Source: Triticum aestivum (taxonomy: Eukaryota > Streptophyta > Magnoliopsida > Poales > Poaceae). Taken from it: a stretch of DNA of 64,000 nt. A model generated the notes under the pieces. The model made no database searches and was not told the DNA's origin. It saw only the letters and a list, made by a program, of their open reading frames with translations. Both the position numbers and the translations under genes were made by a program. Every line of letters begins with the position of its first letter. Within the stretch, counting starts at the first letter, position 1. The stretch is taken from assembly GCF_018294505.1 (NCBI RefSeq), contig NC_057809.1, forward strand, positions 418,799,485 through 418,863,484. Direction: 5' to 3'. This document shows positions 55,347 to 64,000 of this stretch, one piece after another.

Positions 55347-57378
55347 ACCAACTTAGGCCAAAAGCCTAAGCTTGGGATAGTATGTATTTCCCACCGACAT
55401 TACATTCATGTTCACACACTCATTGCTAGATGTCGGTGCTCATACTTTTTCATTCTATCATCCATGCTAGTTTATTTTCTTTTTTTATGCTTTCTTCTTG
55501 TGTGTTTAATAAATCTTAAGAAAAACCAAAAAAATAGTTGTAACTTTTAGCTAGTTTTAATTTCCATGCTTGTAGTAGTAATTAAAAAGAAAACCCAAAA
55601 AGATTTCCCGTTCTTCTTTTGCTTGTTGGGAGCTTTCCCGTGTAAATAGTTTTACTTCTTTTCTTTTCTTTGGGGGTCGATGGGAGAAGACCATAATGAA
55701 ATTGTTGAAGTGGCTCTTATATGCTTTATTGTTGATTTAACCAAGAGACCATATTGCCTTGTCTTCTCCTGTTTATTGAATGTTCGCAGATTCCGGCTTA
55801 GTCCAATGCACGTGCACTATTATTATTATCCACATTGTTCGGTCGTGCAAGTGAAAGGCAATTATGACGATATATGATGGACTGATTGAGATGGGAGAAG
55901 CTGGTATGAACTCGACCTCTCTTGTTTTTGTAAATATGATTAGTTCATCATTCCTGATTCAGCCTATTATGAATAAACATGTTTGCAATGACAACTAGAG
56001 ATCATAGTTTCTTGTGCCATGCTTAATTAGCTAGGAGCTTATAATGGTTTACCTTGCGTGCCAACATGCTATTAAAATGGTTGTGATGTGGTATGATAGG
56101 GTGGTATCCTCTTTTGAACGATTCGAGTGGCTTGACTTGGCACATGCTCACGCATGTAGTTGAAACAAAATCAACATAGCCTCTATGATATTTATGTTCA
56201 TGGTGCATTATATCCTACTCATGCTTGCATTCGGTGTTGATTAATTTTAATGCATGTTCATGACTGTTGTCGCTCTCTAGCTGGTCGCTTACCAGTCTTT
56301 TTCTAGCCTTCACCTGTACTAAGAGGGAATACTGCTTGTGCATCCAATCCCATAAACCCCAAAGTTATTCCGTATGAGTCCACCATACCTACCTATATAC
56401 GGTATCTACCTGCCGTTCCAAGTAAATTTGTATGCGCCAATCTCTAAACCTTCAAATAAATATCTTGTTTTGTATGCTCGAATAGCTCATGTATCAACTA
56501 AGGATGTCCGTATATTCCATGTTAGGCGGGTTATTCTCAAGAGGAGTGGACTCCGCTCCTCACTCACGAGAAAGTGGTTGGTCACCAGGATGCCCAGTCC
56601 CATGCTTTATGCAAATCAAATCAAAATAATTGCAAACAAAACTCCCCCTGGGACTCTTGTTAGTTGGAGGCACTCGTTGTTTCGAGCAAGCCATGGATTG
56701 ATGCTTGTTGGTGGAGGGGGAGTATAAACTTTACCATTCTGTTTGGGAACCGCCTATAATGTGTGTATCATGGAAGATATCGCCATCTCTTGGTTGTTAT
56801 GTTGACAATGAAAGTATGCCGCTCAAAATATTATTCATATCTATTTCAAAACCGAGCTCTGGCACCTCTACAAATCCCTGCTTCCCTCTGTGAAGGGCAT
56901 GTCTATTTACTTTCATGTTGAGTCATCATCCTCTTATTAAACAACACTAGTTGGAGAGTACCACTGTCATTTGCATTCATTACTATTAGTTTACATTGAG
57001 TATCACTTGACTGGATCTCTTTTACCATGAATTACAATGTCTAGTCAGCCCTTGATCTTTAAAGGTGCTCTACATTTATGTTTTGCGGTCTTAGAAAGGG
57101 CACGCGAGATACCATCTTGTTATATCATATTATGATTATTTTGAGAAAGTGTTATCATCCGAGATTTATTATTATTGCTCGCTAGTTGATTATGCCATTG
57201 ATATGAGTAAACATGAGACCTATGCGTTATTGTGAATATGGTTAGTCTATAATCTTTGCTGAAAACTTAAATGCCGGCTTTACATATTTACAACAACAAG
57301 CGCAAATAGAGTTTGTAAAAGTTTTTCTTTATCACTTTTAGTTTCTCAACTGAATTTCTTGAGGACAAGCAAAGGTTT
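55347..57378 (+). other. Athila-3 non-coding 3' internal region
   Basis: About 2 kb between ORF-1 and the polypurine tract. No ORF with a domain is visible. The end carries the Athila signature gaggacaagcaaaggttt at about 57,361, equivalent to cgaggacgagcaggaatt in Athila-1. Confidence 0.65.
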
Positions 57379-57392
57379 AAGCTTGGGGGAGT
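57379..57392 (+). other. Polypurine tract of Athila-3
   Basis: The sequence aagcttgggggagt directly precedes the 3' LTR. Confidence 0.75.
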
Positions 57393-58794
57393 TGATACGT
57401 CTCCGTCGTATCTACTTTTCCAAACACTTTTGCCCTTGTTTTGGACTCTAACTTGCATGATTTCAATGGAACTAACCCGGACTGACGCTGTTTTCAGTAG
57501 AATTGCCATGGTGTTATTTATGTGCATAAACAAAAGTTCTCGGGATGACCTGAAACTCCACAGAGCATATTTTTGGAAATAATAAAAAATACTGGCAAAA
57601 GATCAAGGCCAGGGGGCCCACACCCTAGCCACGAGTGTGGGGGCGCGCCTGCCCCCCTGGGCGCTCCCCCTACCTTGTGGGCCCCCTGGAGCTCCTTCAA
57701 CCTCAACTCCAACTCTATATATTCACTTTCGGGGAGAAAAAATCAGAGAGAAAGATTCATCGCATTTTACGATACGGAGCCGCCGCCAAGCCCTAAACTC
57801 TCTCGGGAGGGCTGATATGGAGTCCGTTCGAGCCTCCGGAGAGGGGAATCCGTCGCCATCGTCATCATCAACCATCCTCCATCACCAATTTCATGATGCT
57901 CACCGCCGTGCGTGAGTAATTCCATCGTAGGCTTGCTGGACGGTGATGGGTTGGATGAGATTTATCATGTAATCGAGTTAGTTTTGATAGGGTTTGATCC
58001 CTAGTATCCACTATGTTCTAAGATTGATGTTGCTATGACTTTGCTATGCTTAATGCTTGTCACTAGGGCCCGAGTGCCATGATTTCAGATCTGAACCTAT
58101 TATGTTTTCATGAATATATGTGAGTTCTTGATCCTATCTTGCAAGTCTATAGTCACCTACTATGTGTTATGATCCGGCAACCCCGAAGTAACAATAATCG
58201 GGACCACTCCCGGTGATGACCGTAGTTTGAGGAGTTCATGTATTCACTAAGTGTTAATGCTTTGGTCCGGTACTCTATTAAACGGAGGCCTTAGTCTCCC
58301 TTAGTTTCCGCTAGGACCCCGCTACCACGGGAGGGTAGAACAAAACATGTCATGCAAGTTCTTTTCCATAAGCACGTATGACTATATTCGGAATACATGC
58401 CTACATTACAGTGATGAATTGGAGCTAGTTCTGTGTCACCCTAGGTTATGACTGTTACATGATGAACCACATCCGGCATAATTCTCCATCACTGATCCAT
58501 TGCCTACGAGCCTTCCATATATTGTTCTCCGCTTATTTACTTTTCTGTTGCTATTGTTACAATCACTACAAAATACCAAAAACATTACTTTTGCTATCGT
58601 CACCACTACTATCATATTACTTTGCTACTAAATACTTTGCTACAGATATTAAGTTTCTAGGAGTGGTTGAATTGACAACTCAGCTGCTAATACTTGAAAA
58701 TATTCTTTGGCTCCCCTTGTGTCAAATCAATAAATTTGGGTTGAATACTCTACCCTCGAAAACTGTTGGGATCCCTTATACTTGTGGTTTATCA
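57393..58794 (+). repeat. 3' LTR of Athila-3
   Basis: This 1,402-bp LTR matches 41,372-42,789, with TGATACG...TTATCA ends, the same GC-rich block (about 57,629-57,685) and TATA (ctctatata near 57,713). It is followed by GCCAT. Confidence 0.93.
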
Positions 58795-59257
58795 GCCATC
58801 TCAACAAACACCATCGGAGACACCTGTAGAGGATCTTTATAATCACCCAGTTACGTTGTGACGTTTGATAGAACACAAGGTGTTCGTTCGGTATTCGGGA
58901 GTCGCATAATCTCATAGTCAGAGGAACGTGTATAAGTTATGAAGAAAGCAATAGCAATAAAACTAAACAATCATTTATGTTAAGCTAACGAATGGGTCTT
59001 GTCCATCACATCATTCTATAATGATGTGATCCCGTTCATCAAATGACAACACATGTCTATGGCCAGGAAACTTATCCATCTTTGATTAACGAGCTAGTCT
59101 AGTAGAGGCATACTTGGGACACTCTGTTTGTCTATGTATCCACACATGTACTAAGTTTCCGGTTAATACAATTCTAGCATGAATAATAAACATTTATTAT
59201 GATATAAGGAAATATAAATAACAACTTTATTATTGCCTCTAGGGCATATTTCCTTCA
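58795..59257 (-). repeat. 5' LTR of Copia-A, right piece
   Basis: It resumes the LTR that stops at 41,371, starting with the target-duplication copy GCCAT and then ctcaacaaacaccatcgg, and ends GGGCATATTTCCTTCA at 59,257. Together with the left piece it matches 25,602-27,322. Confidence 0.92.
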
Positions 59258-60968
59258 GAGTCAATAATCTAGTTTACATCATAATGAATTTAACACCCAT
59301 AGAGTTCTGATGTTGATCATGTTTTGCTGATGGAAGAGGTTTAGTCAACGGGTCTGCCACATTCAGATCCGTGTGAACTTTGCAAAGCTCTATGTCTCCT
59401 TCCTTGATGCAATCACAGATGGAGTTGAAACGATGTTTGATATGCTTGATCTTTTTGTGAAACCTGGGCTCCTTGGAAATGGCAATGGCTCCAGTGTTCT
59501 CACAATGGATAGTCATGGGATTCGATGCACTAGAAACCACTCCTAGATCGGGCATGAACTCCTTCATCTACACTCCTTCCTGCGTCGCTTCTGAAGCAGC
59601 TATATATTTATTTCACCTCACATGTAGATGCTGCTACCACATTCTACTTGGAGCTACTCCAACTGACCGCTCTACCATTCAAAACAAATACGTATCCGGT
59701 TTGAGACTTCGAGTCATCAGGATCAGTGTCAAATCTAGCATCAACGTAACCCTTTACGACGAGCTCTTTATCAAGTCCATAAATAAGAAACATTTCCTTA
59801 GTCCTCTTTAGGTACTTAAGGATATTTTTGACCGTTGTCTAGTATTCAACTCCTGGATCACTCTGGTACCTCCCAGCAAAACTTATGGCAAGGCACACAA
59901 CATGGAATACATGATAGAACCTATGGTCGAGTCACAGGGGACGACTTTCATCCTTTCTCTTTCTTCTGCCGTGGTCGGGCTTTGAGTCTTACTCAACTTC
60001 ACACCTTGCAACACAGGCAAGAACCCCTTCTTTGATTGATCCATTTTGAACTTCTTCAAAACCTTGTCAAGGTATGTACTTTGTGAAAGTCTAATCAGGT
60101 GTCTTGATCTATTTCTATAGATCTTGATGCCCAATATGTAATTAGCTTCACCGAGGTCTTTCGTACAAAAACTCTTATTTAAATAACCCTTTATGCTTTC
60201 CAGAAATTCTATATCATTTCCAATCAATAATATGCCATCCACATACAATATTATGTAAATTCTATAGAGCTCCCAATCACTTTCTTTTAAATACAACCTT
60301 CTCCATAAGCTTGGATAAATCCGAAAGCTTTTATCACCTCATCAAAGCAAATATTCCAACTCCGAGATGCTTGCACCAGTCCATAAATGGACCGTTGGAG
60401 CTTGCATACCTTATTAGCATCCTTAGGATCGACAAAACCTTCTGGTTGCATCATATACAACTCTTCCTTAAGGAAACCATTAAGGAACACTGTTTTGACA
60501 TTCATCTGCCAGATTTCATAATTGAAAAATGCAGTAAGTGCTAACGTAATCGTAACAGACTCCAACATCACTACAGGTGAGAAATTATCATCTTAGTCAA
60601 CCCCTCGAACTTGTCGAAAAACTCTTTGCGACAAGTCGAGCTTTAGAGACAGTGACATTACCATCAATGTCCATCTTTTTCTTAAAGATCCATTTGTTCT
60701 CAATGGCCTTTCAGTCATCAGGTTAGTCTACGAAAGTCCATACTTGGTTTTCACACATGGATCCTATCATGATTTCATGGCCTCAAGCCAGTTTTCGGAT
60801 TCTGGGCTCATCATTGCTTCTTCGTAGTTCGTAGGTTCACCGTTGTCCAACAACACCAGGATAGGATTGCCATACCATTCAGGGGCAGTACATGTCCTGC
60901 TCGACCTATGAAGTTTAGTAGTAGCTTGATTCAAAGTTTCATGATCATCATCATTAGCTTCCTCTCTG
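59258..60968 (-). pseudogene. Copia-B pol, RNase H and RT region (degenerate)
   Basis: On the minus strand, a sequence related to but distinct from Copia-A pol runs from 60,968 down to the Copia-A insertion. It has an RT start with WQMNVKTVFLNGFLKEELYM, a YVDGILLI in place of the catalytic YVDD (about 60,245), ILGIKIYRNRSRHLIRLSQS, then RNase H remnants and the C-terminal ENTGAIAISKEPRFHKK, then GDIELCKVHTDLNVADPLTK. Stops and frameshifts are frequent. The Asp-to-Gly change would destroy polymerase activity. The last bases plus 25,580-25,601 join to the Copia-B 3' LTR when Copia-A is taken out. Confidence 0.87.
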
Positions 60969-63656
60969 CACTACTAGGGAAAAGCCTAGCAGTAGCATGA
61001 GTTTTGGGCCTCTCAGTAGCGCGGGGACCGGCGCTACTAATAAGGCACTACAGCTAATGTATAGCAGTAGCGCATGTTGTCCCACGCTGCTGCTATACAT
61101 GAATAGCTGCAGCGCTCTTTAGAAAAGGGCGCTACTGATATTATCTGCAGCGCTGTTTACTGGGAAGCACTACTGGTAAGGCGGCGCTACTGCTAATTTT
61201 TTCCCCTCGCTACTACTAGTTTTATTAGTTTTTTTCTCTGCATATTTGTTTTGTATTTGAATAGGCTTTATACAATAATCTTTAGCATATCATACACATA
61301 CAAATGTAATCATAGCATATACATACAATTAGTCTCATCAAATCATGTCATCATCATAATCATCATCCAACACAAAGTGGTCTCTCGTCATCATCTCAAA
61401 AATAGCGATACAAGTCTCGATTACTTGCAAATACATCGTCATCCATCTAAACAATTATCGTCGTCCACCTCCGTGACCACCAGTCTAGTAGTCCTGAGTT
61501 TGTTAGGAAGTCGTTGCCTCTTTGCTTTCGGTTCTACACCGGCTCCACTCCCCGAGGCAGCGCCGGTCTCAGTCTCAGCGCCGGTCTCGATGCCGGTCTG
61601 AGTCTCAGCGCCGGTCTGAGTCTCAGCACTGGTCTGCGTGTTGGTCTCAGTCCCCGATGCCACCGGTGGGCCCAGCAACAACATCGATTGATTGTTGGCA
61701 AGGCTAAAAAATTCGTCTGCCGCCCGGTAGATGTCGTCGCAATCACTAGAACCCTGTCCTTCATCGTTGCTAGCCATGTTTCCTATGATTAAATCTAGTC
61801 AATTAATTCTAGACCTAATAAAATGAATAATGACATAAAAAGGCCTATTGTTTTGCAAGAGTGTTGACTTCTTCCTGGTGCGGCAAATCCCGGGCACTCG
61901 ATATGTCCTAGTTTGTAGCACAAGTCATGCCGAAATTCACGGAAAATTTCGGCATGACCTTTGCTAAAAATTGGACAAATCAAGAACCTAAAATTTGCCA
62001 GAACAGAAATGAATCAACATTCCGGCAAAACATAGGCCACTCGGCATCATTCCCTGGAAACAACAAAGCCACTTGGGCACAATCGAACAACTTCAATGAA
62101 AACATATAACATGAGCAAACACTTTTGAGGAATTTGCATATAATATGGTCACTTCAATGAAAAGATATAATCTACAATAATGGAATATGCAAATGAACAT
62201 CAATGACATATATCATATAAAAACAGTCTTGTTTTTTGTTTACATAGCAACAGTTAGTTTGACCAAGTTTTTGAAAATAAAAACAATTCTGTTTTTTGTT
62301 TATAGCTAAATGCCATAGCTACAATTTTTTATTTATAGCTAAATACTTTTGTTTTTTGTCTAAAGCTAAAAGTCTAGGAACTCCATTTTCTCTAACCCTT
62401 CTGACCTCACCAAAATTTCCACATCAAGACCTTAGTACATACACCCAATTTCTTCAAAAATATTCAGGTCCATAGTCCAAATAATTCAAATTTCATTTGA
62501 ATGAAATTTGGAACAAATTCAGGTCCGTAGTCCAAATATTTTTTATAGCTAAGTGTTTTTGTTTATAGCCTCTGTTAATTTAAATCTAAATGCTACTATT
62601 ATTTATATACCCTCTATTAGTTTAAAGCTAAATGGAATTACTGTTTAGGCATTTTCATAAAAATTCCCCTAGCTAATTTCCTAAAAAAATTGCTAATCAT
62701 TTTTCCTAAATGCTATAAAATGCCTACTGCCCTAAAAAATCTAGGGTTCATATGAACACCTAGGGTTCATATGAACACAGTATCAACATATATATGAATT
62801 GCCCTAGCAGAGAGAGAGAGGAGGGTAGGGGACAGGAGAGGCAGAGCCTTACGGTCAGCAGCGAGGGCAGGCTCTGGCTCGGGCGGCGGCGGTGAGGTCG
62901 AGGGCGGCAGCTGTGATCTCGAGGGAGACGACGGTGAGGTCGACGATGGCCTCGGGCGGCGGCTGTGAGGTCGAGGGCGGCCTCGGGCGGCGGCGGTGTG
63001 GTCGAAGGCGGCGAGCGGCGGTGGTGTGGTTGAAGGCGGCCTCGGGCGGTGGCGGTGTGGTCGAAGGCAGTAGGACGACGGCGGCGATGGAGCAGTTGGG
63101 GGACAGGGGGGCCGGGAGTAGAGAGGGGGGGAAAGGACTTAGTGAAATTTTTAGCCCGGGCTGCCGGGATTTGAGTCAAACTAGCAGTAGCGTGTTTTGC
63201 CGAAACGCGCTATAGCTAAGATAGCTATAGCGTGTCCCAAAGAAACGCGCTACAGCTATTCCTTTCTATTTTATTTTTCCTTTTCTTTTTCTTTTGTTTT
63301 CTTTACATTTTCTTTTTTTCATTTCTCCTTTTTCTATTTCTTTCATTTTCATTTACTTTTCTACTTATTTTTCTATTTATTTTCTTTTTCATAGCAGTAG
63401 CGCTCTACAGCATAAACGCGCTGCTACAAAGTTTTTAGCAGTTGCGTGCTTCTGGGTGAACCGCTACTACTATTCCTAGCCTACCGGCATTAGTGAGGGA
63501 ATTTTAGTAGTAGCGCTTTTCCGTGGAGACGCGCTACTGCTAAAACAATGGTTGTAGCGTGGTTTTGTAACAAGCGCTACTACTAAGTAGCGCTAGCGCC
63601 GAGTTTTGACCAACGCTACTGCTATACCTCTGTGTATAAGGTTTTCCCTAGTAGTG
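60969..63656. mobile_element. CACTA-2: deleted, non-autonomous CACTA transposon
   Basis: The left end CACTACTAGGGAAAAGCCTA and the complement of the right end, CACTACTAGGGAAAACCTTA, form terminal inverted repeats, with a 3-bp target duplication CTG (60,966-60,968 and 63,657-63,659) in Copia-B sequence. Subterminal repeats of gcagtagcg / cgctactgc differ from the gacggcaaag type of CACTA-1, so it belongs to another family. The interior has only a short minus-strand gene fragment, a GGCGG-rich repeat (about 62,870-63,070) and a pyrimidine tract (63,250-63,390). No TNP2 domain is present, so it relied on another element. Confidence 0.92.
61439..61777 (-). pseudogene. CACTA-2 gene fragment, N-terminal exon of a transposon protein
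   Basis: This 112-residue minus-strand ORF starts MASNDEGQGSSDCDDIY. A central run of ETQTGAE-type repeats follows, then KRQRLPNKLRTTRLVVTEVD, a basic segment that resembles the first exon of the second gene of Triticeae CACTA elements as far as I recall. It ends shortly after VDDDNCLDG without the later exons. The hexapeptide-like repeats (about residues 45-80) come from a gcgccggtctgagtctca DNA repeat. A functional product is unlikely. Confidence 0.5.
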
Positions 63657-64000
63657 CTGGCTGGTGTAGGCATCATGAGAACTTCTTTCTGCGATGCTCT
63701 ACTCTCCAATCCCTCGGGGAAGACTGTCTCGAGGGTCCTATATGCGAAGAGATTTGATCGACATCATTAGAGAGGGATATTCCTAGCAATGCCATCAACT
63801 TTGTTTAGGTTATTGTCTCCTCAAGGTTAAACAATCACCGGAATGATAGATTCATTTGACCATCATACAACAGAATCATGATGACCACGTTAGAGGATCC
63901 TAACGATGGCAAAGAGCGAATGGAAAGATGTAGGAAGAAGTTGATAACCTAAACTAGGATGCATCGTCCATCCACTATAGCGTGTCCCATCCCCAGACAT
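63657..64000 (-). other. Copia-B continuation and unassigned right edge
   Basis: The first 40 bases or so continue Copia-B (ctggctggtgtaggcatcat), matching the Copia-A stretch near 29,000-29,030. After about 63,700 I cannot assign the sequence to Copia-B or to any other family, and no ORF with a domain is visible. It may be a diverged part of Copia-B or another repeat. Confidence 0.45.

Larger units (their letters stand above)
41372..58794 (+). mobile_element. Athila-3: non-autonomous Athila-type Gypsy element with ORF-1 gene, split by CACTA-1
   Basis: LTRs at 41,372-42,789 and 57,393-58,794 begin TGATACGTCTCCGTCG and end TTATCA. Flanks GCCAA (41,367-41,371) and GCCAT (58,795-58,799) form a 5-bp target duplication with one mismatch, inside the Copia-A 5' LTR. 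The internal region has a tRNA-Asp-type primer site (42,801-42,818), gag-protease (broken, interrupted by CACTA-1), an intact ATHILA ORF-1-type gene (54,249-55,346) and a purine tract. No RT or integrase is present even after discounting CACTA-1, so it is non-autonomous. Without CACTA-1 it is about 9.6 kb long. Confidence 0.93.
25602..59257 (-). mobile_element. Copia-A: Ty1/Copia LTR retrotransposon, minus strand, hosting LINE, Athila-3 and CACTA-1
   Basis: The two LTRs (25,602-27,322, and 40,119-41,371 plus 58,795-59,257) begin TGTTGTGGAACGTAGTATTTC on the plus strand and end GGGCATATTTCCTTCA. The flanks GAGAC (25,597-25,601) and GAGTC (59,258-59,262) are a 5-bp target duplication with one mismatch, inside Copia-B internal sequence. 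The minus-strand internal region has a tRNA-iMet-type primer site (40,102-40,117), a long leader, gag-pol (31,283 down to 27,399) and a purine tract (gtctt/aagac side near 27,323). A LINE sits in the leader and Athila-3 sits in the 5' LTR. Pol order (integrase before RT) is that of Copia. Confidence 0.92.

Noticed and set aside
40119..59257. Reading the split LTR as two separate solo LTRs
   Set aside because: The two pieces join exactly at the Athila-3 target duplication and together match the full LTR at 25,602-27,322.
62760..63215. ORFs on both strands near the right end of CACTA-2
   Set aside because: They derive from ctcgggcggcggcggtgtgg repeats and have no domain.

Overview
The window is a stack of nested transposable elements from a large grass genome, most likely a Triticeae species (wheat, barley or Aegilops). 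The evidence is the repeat types themselves: Athila-type Gypsy elements beginning TGATACGTCTCC, Tat-type Gypsy elements with antisense genes, Copia elements with 1.7-kb LTRs, CACTA transposons and an L1-type LINE. I see no intact host gene, no rRNA or tRNA gene and no CRISPR array. The only host-derived coding sequence I recognise is a short piece of ribosomal protein L26, amplified in tandem inside a retrotransposon. Family names such as Sabrina, WHAM or Sukkula are suggestions only, because no database could be searched.

Left block (1-24,790). Tat-1, a plus-strand Tat-lineage Gypsy element, enters from the left edge already inside pol and ends with its 3' LTR at 16,962. Athila-1 (139-8,552) is inserted into its RNase H region, flanked by a near-perfect 5-bp target duplication. 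Downstream of pol, Tat-1 has a 73-bp tandem array, an 81-bp (27-codon) array derived from RPL26, and a six-exon antisense gene (15,858 down to 12,009). Tat-1 abuts Tat-2 (16,963-24,181), a minus-strand Tat element with its own antisense ORF encoding a B3-like domain. Tat-1 probably landed in Tat-2, and Tat-2 probably landed in an Athila-like LTR, a fragment of which remains at 24,182-24,790.

Right block (24,791-64,000). Copia-B (minus strand) is split 22 bp from its 3' LTR by a related element, Copia-A (25,602-59,257). Copia-A carries a LINE (32,414-40,000), which is itself interrupted by a 3.65-kb element that looks like a solo LTR (35,382-39,034). The 5' LTR of Copia-A is split by Athila-3 (41,372-58,794), which holds an intact ATHILA ORF-1-type gene and is in turn split by CACTA-1 (43,043-50,832). 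Copia-B resumes at 59,258 and contains a deleted, non-autonomous CACTA-2 (60,969-63,656).

How the parts relate. Target-site duplications and restored reading frames give a relative order: Copia-B, then Copia-A, then Athila-3, then CACTA-1; the LINE and then the solo LTR also came after Copia-A. Athila-1 and Athila-3 encode gag and protease but no reverse transcriptase or integrase, so both must have depended on enzymes from other elements. Most coding regions are broken by stops and frameshifts. The best preserved are the Athila-3 ORF-1, the Tat-2 B3-like ORF and most of the CACTA-1 TNPA-type gene. Points worth checking are the RPL26 minisatellite, the two different antisense genes in neighbouring Tat elements, a ~217-bp hairpin just upstream of the CACTA-1 transposase, and a palindromic GC-rich block shared by the LTRs of both Athila families and the leader of the Athila ORF-1 gene.
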